A stretch of 64,000 nt of DNA from Rhodospirillales bacterium (GCA_009694195.1 SHVQ01000002.1:62001-126000), one strand, 5' to 3'; positions 39,718-51,239 are shown, counted from the first letter of the stretch. Numbers and translations are program-made. Notes: generated by a model from the sequence alone, not told the origin.

Positions 39718-40941
39718 TTAAGCGTCGTAGCGCGTGAAGGCGAGCGAGGCGTTGGTGCCGCCGAACCCGAAACTGTTCGACAGCACGCAGTTGATCTGGG
39801 CGTTGTCCTGGCGTTTCAGCACGATCGGCATGTCGCGGGCGGCCGGATCGAGCTCGGTCACGTTCGCCGACGCCGCGAGAAAATCGTGCTTCATCATCAA
39901 GAGACTGTAGACGGATTCGTGCACGCCCGCGGCCCCGAGGGCGTGACCGGTCAGCGACTTGGTCGAGTTGAAATGCGGAATCCGGTTCCGGTCCCGAAAC
40001 ACTTCGCGGATCGCCTCCAGCTCCTTCAAATCGCCGATCGGCGTGCTGGTGCCGTGCGTGTTGATGTAATCGACCGGATGGGTGAGCCCGGCGGTCGCCA
40101 TGCGCATGCAACGGACCGCGCCGTCGCCCGACGGCTGCACCATGTCGTATCCGTCGGACGTGGCGCCGTAGCCCGACAGCTCGCCGTAGATCTTCGCTCC
40201 GCGCGCCTTCGCTTGCTCGAGCTCTTCCAGCACGAGCACGCCGCCGCCGCCCGAGATCACGAAGCCGTCGCGCTTGGCATCGAACGCGCGGGAGGCTTCC
40301 GTCGGGCGGTCGTTGAAGCCTCCCGACAAGGCCGGCATCGCATCGAACAGGACGGAAAGCGACCAGTGGAGCTCCTCGCCGCCGCCCGCGAACACGACGT
40401 CCTGTTTTCCGAGCTGGATCTGTTCTGCGCCGTTACCGATGCAGTGCGCGCTGGTCGAACAGGCCGAACTGATCGAGTAATTCACGCCCTTGATCTTGAA
40501 GGCCGTGGAGAGGACCGCCGAATTCGTGCTCGACATGGTGCGCGGGACCATGAACGGCCCCACTTTTTTCGGCCCTTTCTCGCGCGCGGTATCGGCAGCG
40601 AGCACCAGGTTCTTCGTCGACGGGCCGCCGGAGCCCATGATGAGGCCGGTGCGCTCGTTCGAAACGTCGGCCTCGTCGAGGCCCGAATCGGCGATGGCTT
40701 CCTGCATGGCGATGTAATTGTACGCCGCGCCGTCACCCATGAACCGCCGCCAGCGGCGATCCACCGCCGCATCGATATCGATCTTGAGAGAGCCTTCGAC
40801 CTGGCTCCGGAAACCCATGTCCCGGCAGGTTTCGGAGAAGGTGATTCCGGAGCGTCCCTCACGGAGAGAGGCCAGGACCTCGCCGAGATTATTGCCGATG
40901 CTCGAAACGATGCCCATTCCGGTGACGACAACGCGCCGCAT
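39718..40941 (-). CDS. fabB: beta-ketoacyl-ACP synthase I
   Basis: The 407-residue thiolase-fold enzyme starts [18 protein letters not shown]. The nucleophile is in [14 protein letters not shown], and the two histidines are in [11 protein letters not shown] and [19 protein letters not shown], ending [13 protein letters not shown]. This FabB form elongates unsaturated intermediates made by FabA. AGGAG lies seven bases before ATG 40941. It starts 10 bp after fabA. Confidence 0.95.
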   Translation of the reverse strand: MRRVVVTGMGIVSSIGNNLGEVLASLREGRSGITFSETCRDMGFRSQVEGSLKIDIDAAVDRRWRRFMGDGAAYNYIAMQEAIADSGLDEADVSNERTGLIMGSGGPSTKNLVLAADTAREKGPKKVGPFMVPRTMSSTNSAVLSTAFKIKGVNYSISSACSTSAHCIGNGAEQIQLGKQDVVFAGGGEELHWSLSVLFDAMPALSGGFNDRPTEASRAFDAKRDGFVISGGGGVLVLEELEQAKARGAKIYGELSGYGATSDGYDMVQPSGDGAVRCMRMATAGLTHPVDYINTHGTSTPIGDLKELEAIREVFRDRNRIPHFNSTKSLTGHALGAAGVHESVYSLLMMKHDFLAASANVTELDPAARDMPIVLKRQDNAQINCVLSNSFGFGGTNASLAFTRYDA

Positions 40942-40951
40942 CGGCCGGCTC

Positions 40952-41500
40952 CTATGTCACCTGGGGATCGGAGAATAGACCGACGCGCAGGTCCTCGGCT
41001 TCATAGATGATCTTGCCGTCGGCCTTCATGATGCCGTTGGCGATGGCGATGGCCATCGAGAGCTTGCGCCGCACGATCCGCTTGATGTCGATCTGGTAAC
41101 TGACCTTGCTGACGGTCGGCCTGACCTCGCCGCTGAACTTGACGCCGCCGACACCGAGCGCGCGACCGCGGCCGGGAACCCCGAGCCACCCGAGGAAAAA
41201 GCCGACCAGCTGCCAGAGCGCATCCAGCCCGAGGCAGCCGGGCATGACGGGGTCGTTCTCGAAGTGACAGCCGAAGAACCACAGGTCCGGCTTGACGTCG
41301 AGCTCGGCTTCAAGCTGGCCGAAACCGAACTGCCCGCCGTCTTCGGTGATACGGACAATGCGGTCGAGCATGAGCATCGGCGGCAGCGGAAGCTGGGCAT
41401 TGCCGGGGCCGAACAGCTTGCCGTGCGCGCACTTGACCAATTCTTCGAACGAATAGCTGCTTTTCTTGATCAAGTTCGTAAAGGCTGAATCCTCGTTCAG
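40952..41500 (-). CDS. fabA: 3-hydroxydecanoyl-ACP dehydratase/isomerase
   Basis: The protein has [22 protein letters not shown], the catalytic His in [31 protein letters not shown], and [16 protein letters not shown]. FabA dehydrates 3-hydroxydecanoyl-ACP and isomerises the product to start unsaturated fatty acid synthesis. No ATG or GTG lies near the expected start. CTG 41500 has GGGAG six bases upstream and gives 182 residues; TTG 41473 aligns with the usual start but has no ribosome site. An in-frame ATG at 41608 adds an unrelated 36-residue leader. Confidence 0.92.
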   Translation of the reverse strand: MNEDSAFTNLIKKSSYSFEELVKCAHGKLFGPGNAQLPLPPMLMLDRIVRITEDGGQFGFGQLEAELDVKPDLWFFGCHFENDPVMPGCLGLDALWQLVGFFLGWLGVPGRGRALGVGGVKFSGEVRPTVSKVSYQIDIKRIVRRKLSMAIAIANGIMKADGKIIYEAEDLRVGLFSDPQVT

Positions 41501-41578
41501 GGTACTCTCCCTTGGCTCGAGCCGGGCCGATCCCTCCGAAAACTTACATCCGAACGGCCCAAAAGTTCCAGCCCTGTC

Positions 41579-41596
41579 GTCGGGGCGCGCCCCGAC
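41579..41596 (-). terminator. GC-rich hairpin after pnp, possible terminator
   Basis: A perfect 7-bp stem (GTCGGGG / CCCCGAC) with a CGCG loop starts 24 bp after the pnp stop. A U-rich stretch is only seen some distance later (ACTTTT), so it may stabilise the 3' end rather than terminate. Confidence 0.35.
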
Positions 41597-41619
41597 CCGC
41601 CGGGACACCCCCGCCAGGC

Positions 41620-43797
41620 TCAGTGAGCCGCCCGCGCCTTGTCCTTGCCGCCGTCTTCACCCCCGCTCTTCTCGAAGCGGTGGGAGATGTCTTCGCCCGT
41701 CGCCTGATCCACGGCCTTCATGGAAAGCCGGACTTTGCCCCGCTCGTCGATGCCGATCAGCTTCACCTTCACTTCGTCGCCGACCTTCACGACGTCGCTC
41801 GCCTTGGCGACCCGGCCGGCGGCCATTTCGCTGATGTGGACGAGGCCGTCGCGGGCGCCGAGGAAGTTTACGAAGACGCCGAAGTCGACGATTTTCACGA
41901 CCTTGCCGTTGTAAAGAGCACCGACTTCCGGCTCGGCAACGATGTTGCGTATCCACTGAATCGCGGCATCGGCGGCTTTCTGGTCGACCGCGGCAACTTT
42001 GCAGGTGCCGTCGTCCTCGATGTCGATCTTGGCGCCCGTGACTTCGCAGATCTCGCGGATGACCTTACCGCCGGGCCCGATGACTTCGCGGATTTTGTCC
42101 TTGGCGACGTGGATGACCGTGATCCGCGGAGCGTTCGCGCTGATGGCTTCGCGCGAGTTCGCGATCGATTTCGCCATCTCGTCCAGAATATGGAGCCGCC
42201 CTTCGCGCGCCTGCTCAAGAGCGATCCGCATGATCGCCTCGGTGATCGAGGTGATCTTGATGTCCATCTGGAGCGCGGTGATGCCGACGGTCGAGCCGGC
42301 GACCTTGAAGTCCATGTCGCCCAAGTGATCCTCGTCGCCGAGAATGTCGGACAGCACGGAGAAGTCTTCATCCTCCTTGATCAGGCCCATGGCGATGCCC
42401 GCGACGGCTCGCGTCATGGGCACGCCGGCGTCCATCAACGAGAGCGAGGCGCCGCAGACGCTGGCCATGCTCGAGGAGCCGTTCGACTCGGTGATTTCGG
42501 ACACGATGCGAATCGTATAGGGAAACGCCTCGCGCGCCGGGAGCAGCGGATGCACCGCCCGCCAGGCGAGCTTTCCGTGCCCGACTTCGCGGCGGCTCGT
42601 GAACCCGAAGCGTCCCGCCTCGCCGACCGAATAGGGCGGGAAGTTGTAGTGCAGCAGGAAATGCTCTCGGTATTCGCCCTCGAGCACATCCATGATCTGC
42701 TCGTCCTCGCCGGTGCCGAGAGTTGTCACCACGAGGGCCTGCGTCTCTCCGCGCGTGAAGAGCGCACTGCCGTGCGCCTTCGGCAGGATCCCCACTTCGA
42801 CGGCTATGGGGCGGATCGACTTCGTGTCGCGTCCGTCGATCCGCCGGCCGGTCTTCAGGATGTCCTGGCGAACGATGTCCTTTTCCAGGTCCTTGAGGAC
42901 TCCCAGCACGATGTCCGAAGCGGCGTCCTGATCGAGCGTGGAATCGGCGGCGAGCTCGGCCGCGACCTTTTCCTTCACGGCGGCGATTTTCGCCACGCGC
43001 TCCTGCTTGACGGTTTGCTTGTAGGCCGCGCGCATGCCTTCTTCCGCCCGCGGCTTCACGCGCGCGGCGATGGCTTCGCGTTCCGGCCGCTCCGACGGCA
43101 GATCGATGGGGTCTTTCGCACAGACCTCGGCGAGCGCGATGATGGCGTCGATCACCGGCTGAAACGCCTTGTGCCCGAACGTGACGGCGCTGAGCATGAT
43201 CTCTTCGGAGAGCTCTTTGGCTTCCGATTCGACCATCAGAACGCCATCGCGGGTTCCCGCGACGACGAGGTCGAGCTGGCTCGTCGACATCGTGTCGATC
43301 TGCGGATTGAGCACGTAGTTGCCGTCGATGTAGCCGACGCGGCAGGCCGCGATCGGTCCCATGAACGGAAGCCCGGAAATGGTGAGGGCCGCCGAGGTGC
43401 CGATCAACGCGACGATGTCCGGGCTGTTTTCGAGGTCGTGGGAAAGCACGGTACAAATAACCTGCGTCTCATGCCGGTAACCCGACGCGAACAGCGGCCG
43501 GATGGGTCGGTCGATGAGGCGCGAGACCAATGTCTCGCGCTCCGAGGGCCGCCCTTCCCGCCGGAAAAACCCGCCGGGGATCTTGCCGGCCGCAAAGCTC
43601 TTCTCCTGGTAGTGAACCGTGAGCGGGAAAAAATCGATCCCTTGCTTCGGGGTTTTCTCTCCGACAACGGTGCAGAGCACCTTTGTTTGGCCGTAGCTTG
43701 CCATCACGGCGCCGTCGGCCTGGCGGGCGATCTTGCCTGTTTCGAGCACGAGCGGCCGTCCGCCCCATTGAATCTCTTTTCTGAACTCCTTAAACAT
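41620..43797 (-). CDS. pnp: polyribonucleotide nucleotidyltransferase
   Basis: The 725-residue PNPase has two RNase PH-like domains ([23 protein letters not shown]; second with RTEAL-type [22 protein letters not shown]). KH ([28 protein letters not shown]) and S1 ([28 protein letters not shown]) domains follow at the C-terminus. It degrades RNA 3' to 5' phosphorolytically. ATG 43797 follows AAGGA. A 10-bp perfect hairpin in the leader and the preceding rpsO gene recall the E. coli rpsO-pnp arrangement. Confidence 0.96.
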   Translation of the reverse strand: MFKEFRKEIQWGGRPLVLETGKIARQADGAVMASYGQTKVLCTVVGEKTPKQGIDFFPLTVHYQEKSFAAGKIPGGFFRREGRPSERETLVSRLIDRPIRPLFASGYRHETQVICTVLSHDLENSPDIVALIGTSAALTISGLPFMGPIAACRVGYIDGNYVLNPQIDTMSTSQLDLVVAGTRDGVLMVESEAKELSEEIMLSAVTFGHKAFQPVIDAIIALAEVCAKDPIDLPSERPEREAIAARVKPRAEEGMRAAYKQTVKQERVAKIAAVKEKVAAELAADSTLDQDAASDIVLGVLKDLEKDIVRQDILKTGRRIDGRDTKSIRPIAVEVGILPKAHGSALFTRGETQALVVTTLGTGEDEQIMDVLEGEYREHFLLHYNFPPYSVGEAGRFGFTSRREVGHGKLAWRAVHPLLPAREAFPYTIRIVSEITESNGSSSMASVCGASLSLMDAGVPMTRAVAGIAMGLIKEDEDFSVLSDILGDEDHLGDMDFKVAGSTVGITALQMDIKITSITEAIMRIALEQAREGRLHILDEMAKSIANSREAISANAPRITVIHVAKDKIREVIGPGGKVIREICEVTGAKIDIEDDGTCKVAAVDQKAADAAIQWIRNIVAEPEVGALYNGKVVKIVDFGVFVNFLGARDGLVHISEMAAGRVAKASDVVKVGDEVKVKLIGIDERGKVRLSMKAVDQATGEDISHRFEKSGGEDGGKDKARAAH

Positions 43798-43837
43798 CGC
43801 GTCGACGTCCTTTTTCCTACTTCCTACCTAACAACCA

Positions 43838-43862
43838 CCTGCGACGGCCCATCCGTCGCAGG
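43838..43862 (-). promoter_or_regulatory. pnp: pnp leader hairpin
   Basis: A perfect 10-bp stem (CCTGCGACGG / CCGTCGCAGG) with a 5-nt loop lies 41 bp upstream of the pnp start, in the 230-bp rpsO-pnp gap. No U-run follows. In E. coli a pnp leader stem-loop is cut by RNase III for autoregulation; the same role here is inference. Confidence 0.45.
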
Positions 43863-44034
43863 CGCGGCGTTCAGGGTGTCGGGCGTTCAAAGCCCTTAAC
43901 GGCGAACTCGCCAGCGCGCCTGGCGCCGGCATCCGCTCGCGCTCCACCGCCCCATTTTGGAAATTCTGACACCCTAAAAGCCATTTCGGCTCGCGGTCCC
44001 CGTGAGCGCCCTAGCGCGCTCTCCGCAAGACCAG

Positions 44035-44304
44035 CTACCGCCGTAACCCCAAGCGCTTGACCAGCTCCTCGTAGCGCTTGCTCTCCGTCTTCCGTATGTA
44101 ATCGAGCAGCCGCCGACGCTTGCCAACCATCATCAGAAGGCCGCGGCGAGAGTGATGGTCCCTCTGGTGAAGCTTGAGATGCTCGGTGAGCTCTTTGATG
44201 CGCTCGCTCAGGATCGCGATCTGAACCTCGGGCGAGCCCGTGTCGCCCTCCTTGAGGGCGTATTCGGTAATTAGCGTCTGCTTCCGCTCTGCGGTCAGCG
44301 ACAT
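44035..44304 (-). CDS. rpsO: 30S ribosomal protein S15
   Basis: The 89-residue protein begins [30 protein letters not shown] and contains [28 protein letters not shown], the S15 signature. It binds the central domain of 16S rRNA. AGGGG precedes ATG 44304. It lies 31 bp after truB and before pnp, the widely conserved truB-rpsO-pnp order. Confidence 0.96.
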   Translation of the reverse strand: MSLTAERKQTLITEYALKEGDTGSPEVQIAILSERIKELTEHLKLHQRDHHSRRGLLMMVGKRRRLLDYIRKTESKRYEELVKRLGLRR

Positions 44305-44335
44305 CGTCAACCCCTTTCACTGACGTTGTTCGGGT

Positions 44336-45259
44336 TCACAAGTTCAGGACCCTGAAAGGACGGATTTCTCCGCCCTTGATCCGGGCCAGCGCCACCATTC
44401 GCCCGTCCGCCATCGCGCAAACGACGGCCTCGGGGTCGATTTCGTGAAGCTGGGTCCGGCTCGCGACCGCGAGCAATGAAACCGGTTGACCCCGCTTCAG
44501 GCGGCGGGCTTCGGCTTCCGTCAGGGCCAATGCCGGGATGTCGGCCAGCACGGTCTCGACAGGAAGCAGGATCCGCTCAAGCGCGGGACTATGCCCGAGA
44601 GTCTCGAGATTATCCAGAGGGATTGCGTGGCTTTCGTCGAAGGGTCCGACCGCCAGGCGGCGGAGCGCCGTCACGTGGCCGTAGGTGCCGAGCTTGAGCG
44701 CGATGTCGCGGGCAAGGCTCCGCATATAGGCCCCCTTTCCCGCCGCCACCTCGAACTCCGCGTGGTCCGTGTCCGGGATCGCTACGAGCTCGAAACGATC
44801 GATCCGGATGCTGCGCGCCTTGAGATCGACCGGCTCGTTGGCGCGGGCGAGCGCGTAGGCCCGCCGGCCTTGAACTTTGATCGCCGAATAGGTGGGCGGC
44901 ACCTGCTCGATCATGCCCGTGAAGGCGGGGAGCACGCTTCGGATGGCTTCGTCCGTCGGGCGCTCCGGGCTCGTCGCCGTCACCGCGCCTTCGCGATCGT
45001 CCGTCGTCCGCGCCTCGCCCCAGCGAACGGTAAAGCGATACTTCTTCGCCCCGTCGAGCACATAGGCAACCATCTTCGTCGCCTCGCCGAGGGCGACCGG
45101 CAGAACCCCCGTCGCGATCGGGTCGAGCGTTCCGCCATGGCCGGCCTTTGCCGCATCCGTCATTTTGATCACGCGCGTGACGACGTTGCTGGACGTCAGG
45201 CCCGCGGGCTTGTCGATGACGAGCCAGCCGTGCAACGGCCGGCCCTGCCGCTTAGCCAT
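44336..45259 (-). CDS. truB: tRNA pseudouridine(55) synthase
   Basis: The 307-residue enzyme has GWLVIDKPAGLTSSNVVTRV and the catalytic Asp in AGHGGTLDPIATGVLPVALGEATK, followed by KKYRFTVRWGEARTTDD and YSAIKVQGRRAY. It forms pseudouridine 55 in the T loop of tRNAs. The C-terminal tail is a PUA-like domain. ATG 45259 overlaps the last codons of rbfA by 8 bp. Confidence 0.95.
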   Translation of the reverse strand: MAKRQGRPLHGWLVIDKPAGLTSSNVVTRVIKMTDAAKAGHGGTLDPIATGVLPVALGEATKMVAYVLDGAKKYRFTVRWGEARTTDDREGAVTATSPERPTDEAIRSVLPAFTGMIEQVPPTYSAIKVQGRRAYALARANEPVDLKARSIRIDRFELVAIPDTDHAEFEVAAGKGAYMRSLARDIALKLGTYGHVTALRRLAVGPFDESHAIPLDNLETLGHSPALERILLPVETVLADIPALALTEAEARRLKRGQPVSLLAVASRTQLHEIDPEAVVCAMADGRMVALARIKGGEIRPFRVLNL

Positions 45260-45692
45260 GCCCCCTCTCTCGGCCTCGCCCGCGTTTCCGGGCGGGCAAC
45301 GCGCCCGCATCCGGCTGCGCGGCTGGAGCCTCGCTCTGCCTGAGGAGATCTTCGATGCGCGTCGCGCGCGCGAACGCGTTGTCGGCGGAAAAGGCGAGCG
45401 CCGGGACGAATCTGAGCCGCACCGTCTCCGCGATCCGCCGGCGGATGAAGGGGCTCGCCCGCGTCAGCGCGGCGACGACCGGCTCGGTCTCCGACCCCCC
45501 GAGCGGCAGGACGTAGGCGGTCGCACTGCGGAGATCGGGACTGACCTGCACCTCCGTCACGGTCACCGAAATCCCTTGGAGGCCGGGATCGCGCACTTCG
45601 CCCCGTTCGAGCATCCACGCAAGCGCGTGGCGGAGCTCCTCGCCGACCCGCAATTGCCGCTGGCTCGGGCCCCGAGCGTCCCGCCTCACCAT
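45252..45692 (-). CDS. rbfA: 30S ribosome-binding factor A
   Basis: The 146-residue protein has a KH-like fold with RQLRVGEELRHALAWMLERG, GISVTVTEVQVSPDLRSATAYVLPLGG and RLRFVPALAFSADNAFARATRIEDLL. The C-terminus is extended and basic. RbfA helps mature the 16S 5' end and cold adaptation. Its stop overlaps the truB start. A 117-bp gap to infB holds no obvious terminator. Confidence 0.93.
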   Translation of the reverse strand: MVRRDARGPSQRQLRVGEELRHALAWMLERGEVRDPGLQGISVTVTEVQVSPDLRSATAYVLPLGGSETEPVVAALTRASPFIRRRIAETVRLRFVPALAFSADNAFARATRIEDLLRQSEAPAAQPDAGALPARKRGRGRERGHG

Positions 45693-45809
45693 GACGACCT
45701 CACATCCGAATCCATTCGGCCGCTTTCATCCCGCGCGGGTATTCAGGAAATTCCCGCTTGCGCGCGGCCTTGCTTTGGGCCGCGCCGACGACCGACCGCG
45801 TTTTGAACG

Positions 45810-48371
45810 TTAGAGCGCGCGGGAGATCTCTTGGATCTCGAAACACTCCACCACGTCTTTTTCGCGAATATCCTGATAGTTGGCGAAGGCCATGCCGCAT
45901 TCCAGTCCCTGCTTGACCTCGCGCGCGTCGTCCTTGAAGCGCTTCAGCTGCGACAAATCACCCTCGTGAATGACCACGTTGTCGCGCAAGAGCCGCACTT
46001 TCGCGCCCCGTTTGACGACGCCTTCGGTCACCATGCAGCCCGCGATTTTGCCGACTTTCGTGATCGCGAACACTTGACGGATCTCGGCGTACCCGATGAT
46101 GTTTTCCTTGAGCTCCGGCTTCAACAGTCCCGACAGCGCCTTCTTCATATCCTCGGTCACGTCGTAGATGATCGAGTAATAGCGAATATCGACGCCGTCG
46201 CGGCGGGCGAGCTCGCGCGCCTGCGGATTGGCACGCACGTTGAACCCGACGATGAGCGCTCCGGACGCGCGGCCAAGCGTGACGTCCGATTCGTTGATCG
46301 CGCCGACCCCGGCGTGCAGCACTTTGACTTCCACTTCGTCCGTCGAGATCTTTTCGATCGCGCCCTGGATCGCTTCAACCGAGCCGTGCACGTCGGCCTT
46401 CACGATGACCGGCAGAATCTCGCCCTCGCCCTCCTTGATCTTCTCCATCATCTGCTCGAGGGTCCCGCGCGACACGGAGGCGGCCTTCACGTTCCGTTGG
46501 CGGCGCTGGCGGAACTCGGAGATCTCGCGTGCGCGGCCTTCGCCGTCCACCGCGACGAAATCGTCGCCCGCGGCGGGCGTGCCCGTGAGCCCGACGATCT
46601 CGACCGGAACGCCCGGACCCGCCTCGTTCACGGTCTGCCCGTGGGCATCGAAGAGCGCGCGGACGCGGCCCCACTCGGGCCCGGCGACGAACACGTCGCC
46701 CACGCGCAAGGTTCCGCGTTGCACGAGGACGGTTGCGACCGAGCCGCGGCCTTGCGTCATTTTCGCTTCGACGATGGTGCCCTCGGCCGGGCGGTTCGGG
46801 TTTGCCCTGAGATCGAGGACTTCCGCCTGCAACAGAATGATCTCCTCGAGCTTGTCGAGGTTTTTCTTTTCCTTCGCGGAAACTTCGACGAACAACACTT
46901 CGCCGCCCATCTCTTCGCCGACCAGGCCGTGCTGGAGCAGCTCCTGCTTGATGCGCTGCGGATCGGCGTCTGGCTTATCGATCTTGTTGATCGCGACGAT
47001 GATCGGGACCTCGGCCGCTTTCGCGTGATGAATGGCTTCGATCGTCTGCGGCATGACGCCGTCGTCGGCCGCTACCACCAGAACCACGATGTCGGTCACG
47101 CGCGCGCCGCGTGCCCGCATCTCGGTGAATGCGGCGTGGCCGGGCGTGTCGATGAACGAGATCTTGGCGCCGGACGACAGCGTGACCTGATAGGCGCCGA
47201 TGTGCTGCGTGATTCCGCCGGCCTCGTGCGCGGCGACGTCGGTCTCGCGGAGCGCGTCCAGGAGCGACGTCTTGCCGTGGTCGACGTGCCCCATGATCGT
47301 GACGACCGGCGGGCGAACCGTCCGTGCCGTGTCCTCGTCCGCCTGCTGGCGAAGGCCGATCTCGACGTCGGATTCCGAGACTCGCTTCACGATGTGGCCG
47401 AACTCGCGGACGATGAGCTCGGCGGTGTCGGCGTCGATCGTCTGCGTGATCGTCACCATCACGCCCATGTTCATCAACGACTTGATCACCGCAGCCCCGC
47501 GCTCGGCCATGCGGTTCGCGAGCTCCTGCACCGTTATCGTCTCCGGGATCACGATGTCGCGCGCGAACTTCTGGATCTCGACCGGCTGCTGCAGGAGCTT
47601 CAAGCGCTCGCGTTCCCGCGCGCGCTTGACGGACGCGAGGCTCCGCATCCGTTCCTCCTCGTCACCAAGCGCGACGGCAATCGTGAGCTTGGCGGAACGC
47701 CTGCGGGGCTCGCCGCGGCGGGCGCTCGGGGCCGGCCGCTTCGGCTCCACGCGTCCATGCCGCTTGACGGCCCCCTTGCGGTCGTCGTCGGTCTCTTCTT
47801 CTTCGTGCGCCTGCAGCTTGAGCACAGCCGCTGCCGCGGCGGCCTTGGCCTGCTCCTCGACTTTGCGGCGGGTTTCCTCTTCCGTGGCCCGGCGCGCATC
47901 CGCCTCCTCGGCGGCTTTGCGCGACGATTCCTCGGCCGCGCGCGCCTCTTCTTCGGCCGTGCGGGCCGTGGCCTCGGGATCGGCGGATTCCAGCGGGTCG
48001 TGCTCGTCGCCTTTTTTCGCCCCCTCGAGCGCACGCGCACGCGCCGCTTTTTCTTCGTTCGTGAGATGGCCGGGGCCGGGACGGCGTCCCGGCGCTTCGC
48101 TGAAAGCCGCGGCGGCTTCGGTCGACTGCGGCTCGAAGACCTCGGCGACGGCCGCTGTCGGCTGCGCCTTGACTTCGGCCATGCGCCCGCCGGCGTCGGG
48201 GGCGAAGGTGCGCTTCTTGCGCACCTCGACCTGGACCATTTTCGAGCGTCCATGGGAGAAGCTTTGCCGGACCTGGCCCGACTCGACGGTCTTCTTAAGC
48301 TCGAGCTTGCCCGGCCGCGAAATCGTCAGCGGCTTTCCCTTATCGTGTTCCTGCTCTTCGGTTTCGGTCAT
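45810..48371 (-). CDS. infB: translation initiation factor IF-2
   Basis: The 853-residue protein has an alphaproteobacterial N-terminus ([28 protein letters not shown]), a long Ala/Glu/Arg-rich charged region to about residue 220, then an IF2 N2-type domain. The GTPase domain has G1 GHVDHGKTS near 360 and NKID near 459, followed by domains C1 and C2. It positions fMet-tRNA on the 30S subunit. I choose ATG 48371 by family alignment; ATG 48395 is eight codons upstream. Confidence 0.95.
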   Translation of the reverse strand: MTETEEQEHDKGKPLTISRPGKLELKKTVESGQVRQSFSHGRSKMVQVEVRKKRTFAPDAGGRMAEVKAQPTAAVAEVFEPQSTEAAAAFSEAPGRRPGPGHLTNEEKAARARALEGAKKGDEHDPLESADPEATARTAEEEARAAEESSRKAAEEADARRATEEETRRKVEEQAKAAAAAAVLKLQAHEEEETDDDRKGAVKRHGRVEPKRPAPSARRGEPRRRSAKLTIAVALGDEEERMRSLASVKRARERERLKLLQQPVEIQKFARDIVIPETITVQELANRMAERGAAVIKSLMNMGVMVTITQTIDADTAELIVREFGHIVKRVSESDVEIGLRQQADEDTARTVRPPVVTIMGHVDHGKTSLLDALRETDVAAHEAGGITQHIGAYQVTLSSGAKISFIDTPGHAAFTEMRARGARVTDIVVLVVAADDGVMPQTIEAIHHAKAAEVPIIVAINKIDKPDADPQRIKQELLQHGLVGEEMGGEVLFVEVSAKEKKNLDKLEEIILLQAEVLDLRANPNRPAEGTIVEAKMTQGRGSVATVLVQRGTLRVGDVFVAGPEWGRVRALFDAHGQTVNEAGPGVPVEIVGLTGTPAAGDDFVAVDGEGRAREISEFRQRRQRNVKAASVSRGTLEQMMEKIKEGEGEILPVIVKADVHGSVEAIQGAIEKISTDEVEVKVLHAGVGAINESDVTLGRASGALIVGFNVRANPQARELARRDGVDIRYYSIIYDVTEDMKKALSGLLKPELKENIIGYAEIRQVFAITKVGKIAGCMVTEGVVKRGAKVRLLRDNVVIHEGDLSQLKRFKDDAREVKQGLECGMAFANYQDIREKDVVECFEIQEISRAL

Positions 48372-48415
48372 TGCGCCCCGTTTCACATTCGACAAACGTC
48401 GTCCACGTGTCCCTA

Positions 48416-49057
48416 TCAGCCTCGTACGCCAGCGGTCGCGCCGACACTTCGATTCCGGAAGCCCGCCAGGCGCGACACGTCGTCACGCAAGCGGGCCGCC
48501 GACCGTCCGAACACGACCGCGTGGACGGTTCTCTCGCGTCCAAGCGCGCTACCCAGCTCGTCCGCGCTGAAAAGGTCGATGCGCAGAAGGCCGGGCGCCC
48601 GGGCTTGGATCTGGTCGCGCCCGTCGAAGGCGGTCAGGAGAACGCTCTCTTCGGTCTTGGCGCCCGCGTTCCCGAGCCACGCCCTGACCCTTTCGAAGCC
48701 GGCAACCAGTTCGCCGGCCCGCCGGGCGAGGCCGATCCGGTCGAGGCAACGCTTCGCCAAAACGCGCTCGACCCGATCGGCAAGATCGGAAGGCACGGAC
48801 ACGGACGCCTTCGCTGCCCGCGCGAAAACGTTCCGGGCTGCCGCCGTATTTATCATATCGCGGTCGGCGCACAACCAGAAGCCCCGGCCCGGGAGCCGGG
48901 CGTCCACGTCGGCTAGGATCTCGTCGTCGGGTCCGACAACGAAACGAACCATGCGGGAGCGGTCGCCCGTGGCGCCACACACGATGCAGCGGCGCATCGG
49001 GGTTTTCCCCTCGATGCCGACATCGCGCGCCCGTTGATGCCGCCGGCTTCGCCCCAT
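48416..49057 (-). CDS. YlxR (DUF448) RNA-binding protein fused to an L7Ae-like domain
   Basis: The 213-residue protein has [23 protein letters not shown] and [27 protein letters not shown] of the YlxR family in the first 95 residues. From about 105 onward an L7Ae/YlxQ-type RNA-binding domain follows ([21 protein letters not shown]). In other bacteria these are two genes (ylxR and ylxQ) between nusA and infB; alphaproteobacteria commonly fuse them. The function is RNA- or RNase P-related and not firmly known. Confidence 0.88.
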   Translation of the reverse strand: MGRSRRHQRARDVGIEGKTPMRRCIVCGATGDRSRMVRFVVGPDDEILADVDARLPGRGFWLCADRDMINTAAARNVFARAAKASVSVPSDLADRVERVLAKRCLDRIGLARRAGELVAGFERVRAWLGNAGAKTEESVLLTAFDGRDQIQARAPGLLRIDLFSADELGSALGRERTVHAVVFGRSAARLRDDVSRLAGFRNRSVGATAGVRG

Positions 49058-49070
49058 GACCCGTTCCGCC

Positions 49071-50630
49071 TCACTGCTTTGCCGCTTCGGCGGAGGCTTC
49101 GGCCGGCGGGAACCAGTGCGCCCGGGCAGCCATGATGATCTCGTTCGCCTTCGTCTCCGTCAGCGTTCCGGGAGGCGCGATTTCGATCAGCTCGTCGCTT
49201 GCAAGATCGGCGAGGTTGTCGAGGGTCGTGATTCCCTTCTCGCCGAGCGCCACCAACAACGTCGGCGTGACCCCATCGATCGCGGCCAGCGCATCGTCGA
49301 CCTTGAGCTCGCGGCGTCGGCGCGTGAGCTCCTCATCGCGCTTCGCAAGATAATTGCGCGCGCGGTTGCGGAGCTCCTCGGCGACGGACGGCTCGAAACC
49401 TTCGATTCCAGTGATATCTTCGACCGGAACATAGGCGACATCCTCGACCGAAGAGAACCCTTCGGTTACCAAGAGGCGCGCGATGACGTCGTCCACGTCG
49501 AGCGCTTCGATGAACAGATTCGAGCGGGTCCGGAACTCCTCCGTCCGGCGCTCCGATTCCTCGCCCTCCGTCATGATATCGATGTCCCAACCCGAGAGCT
49601 GCGAGGCGAGCCGCACGTTCTGGCCGCGCCGGCCGATGGCGAGGGAAAGCTGGTCGTCCGGGACCACCACCTCGATGCGGTGGGCTTCCTCGTCCAACAC
49701 GACCTTCGCAACTTCCGCCGGCGCGAGCGCATTGACGATGAAGGTCGCGGGATCCTGCGACCACTGAATGATGTCGATCTTTTCGCCTTGCAGCTCGCCG
49801 ACCACAGCCTGGACACGCGATCCGCGCATACCGATGCAGGGGCCGACGGGATCGATGCTGGAATCGTGCGAGAGAACGGCGATCTTGGCGCGCGAGCCGG
49901 AATCGCGGGCAACCGCCTTGATCTCGATGATCCCGTCGTAGATTTCCGGGACTTCCTGGGCAAACAGCTTCGCCATGAACTGCGGGTGCGTGCGCGACAG
50001 GAAAATCTGGGGACCGCGGGATTCCTCGCGCACGTCGAAGATGTAGGCGCGGATGCGGTCGCCGACGTTGAAATGCTCGCGCGGGATCGCTTCTTCGCGG
50101 CGAAGCAGGGCTTCCGCCCGCCCGAGATCGACAATCACGTTGCCGTACTCGATCCGTTTGACGAGACCGTTGACGATCTCGCTCATGCGATCCTTGTACT
50201 CGGCGTATTGCCGCTTGCGCTCCGCCTCGCGCACCTTTTGGACGATGACCTGCTTCGCCGTCTGCGCCGCGATGCGCCCGAAATCGATGGGCGGCAGCCG
50301 CTCGACGATGAATTCGCCGACCTTGATGTCCGGATTGCCGGCCGTCGCACGCTCGAGCGTGGTCTGCGTCAGCTCGTTCTCGATCTGCTCCTTGGCTTCG
50401 ACCACCTGGGTGTAGCGGGCGAGCCCGATCTCGCCGTTCGTGCGGTCGATGTGGGCGCGGATGTCGTGTTCGTGGCCGTACTTGGAGCGGCCGGCCTTTT
50501 GAATGGCCTGCTCCATGGCTTGCAGAACCTCCTCGCGATCGATGCCCTTGTCGCGGGCCACCGTATCGGCGACCTGCAATAGCTCAGGCCGCGCATACAC
50601 GGCACCCGCAGCTGACGTCGTCTCACTCAT
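49071..50630 (-). CDS. nusA: transcription termination/antitermination factor NusA
   Basis: The 519-residue NusA has the N-terminal RNA polymerase-binding domain, an S1 domain ([38 protein letters not shown]), two KH domains ([26 protein letters not shown] and [16 protein letters not shown]), and C-terminal acidic helix-hairpin-helix repeats. It modulates pausing, termination and antitermination. ATG 50630 overlaps the rimP stop (ATGA). Confidence 0.96.
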   Translation of the reverse strand: MSETTSAAGAVYARPELLQVADTVARDKGIDREEVLQAMEQAIQKAGRSKYGHEHDIRAHIDRTNGEIGLARYTQVVEAKEQIENELTQTTLERATAGNPDIKVGEFIVERLPPIDFGRIAAQTAKQVIVQKVREAERKRQYAEYKDRMSEIVNGLVKRIEYGNVIVDLGRAEALLRREEAIPREHFNVGDRIRAYIFDVREESRGPQIFLSRTHPQFMAKLFAQEVPEIYDGIIEIKAVARDSGSRAKIAVLSHDSSIDPVGPCIGMRGSRVQAVVGELQGEKIDIIQWSQDPATFIVNALAPAEVAKVVLDEEAHRIEVVVPDDQLSLAIGRRGQNVRLASQLSGWDIDIMTEGEESERRTEEFRTRSNLFIEALDVDDVIARLLVTEGFSSVEDVAYVPVEDITGIEGFEPSVAEELRNRARNYLAKRDEELTRRRRELKVDDALAAIDGVTPTLLVALGEKGITTLDNLADLASDELIEIAPPGTLTETKANEIIMAARAHWFPPAEASAEAAKQ

Positions 50631-51118
50631 GATTTTCGACCACCTTCCGATGCCGCCAATACCTCGTCCGTCACCACCAGCTTTGCCCGCTCGATGCTCG
50701 CAAACTCGAGAGCAAGCTGTTGGCCGTCCACCTCGAGCTTCACCTGGTCGCCCTCGGCGCCGAGTAGCCGGCCCTTGAATTTGCGGCGGCCCTCGATGGG
50801 AAAGGCCGTTTCAACCCGCGCTTCGCGCCCCGCGTAGCGTTCATAGTCCCGGAGCGCCGTCAGGGGCCGGTCCAATCCGGGCGAGCTGACCTCAAGGGTA
50901 TAGGGCCCCTCGATCGGATCCTCGACATCAAGAAGCGCCGATACGGTGCGGGAAATATTGGCGCAATCGTCAATCGTGATGGGGCGGCCGTCGTGCCGTT
51001 CCGCCATCACTTGGACGCGCCGCTCAAATCGTCCGAGCACCAGCACGCGCACGATGCCGAAGCCCATGGATTCCACGGTCGGCCGGATCAGAGCCTCAAC
51101 GCGGCGTGAGAAATCCAT
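50627..51118 (-). CDS. rimP: ribosome maturation factor RimP
   Basis: The 163-residue protein has VEALIRPTVESMGFGIVRVLV, DDCANISRTVSALLDVEDPIEGPYTLEVSSPGLDRPL and a C-terminal SH3-like barrel. RimP is needed for 30S maturation. AAGGA lies six bases before ATG 51118. It is the first gene of the rimP-nusA-ylxR-infB-rbfA-truB-rpsO-pnp series. A promoter and a terminator-like hairpin lie in its 212-bp upstream gap. Confidence 0.94.
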   Translation of the reverse strand: MDFSRRVEALIRPTVESMGFGIVRVLVLGRFERRVQVMAERHDGRPITIDDCANISRTVSALLDVEDPIEGPYTLEVSSPGLDRPLTALRDYERYAGREARVETAFPIEGRRKFKGRLLGAEGDQVKLEVDGQQLALEFASIERAKLVVTDEVLAASEGGRKS

Positions 51119-51150
51119 TCGGGGTCCTTAGTTTCCTCGTTACGGGCCCT

Positions 51151-51183
51151 AAAAAACAAAAGGCGGGGCGAGCCCACCCCACC
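51151..51183 (-). terminator. terminator or attenuator in the rimP-nusA leader
   Basis: On the minus strand a 7-bp stem GGTGGGG / CCCCGCC (one G-U pair, 8-nt loop) is followed by TTTTGTTTTTT. It lies 33 bp upstream of the rimP start and downstream of the promoter at 51240-51267, so it may end trmB transcripts and attenuate rimP-nusA transcription. Confidence 0.65.
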
Positions 51184-51239
51184 AAATCCAACCTTAGGCT
51201 AGATTTAACGAGTCCCAACTGTGAATGTTCGCCGTCCCA

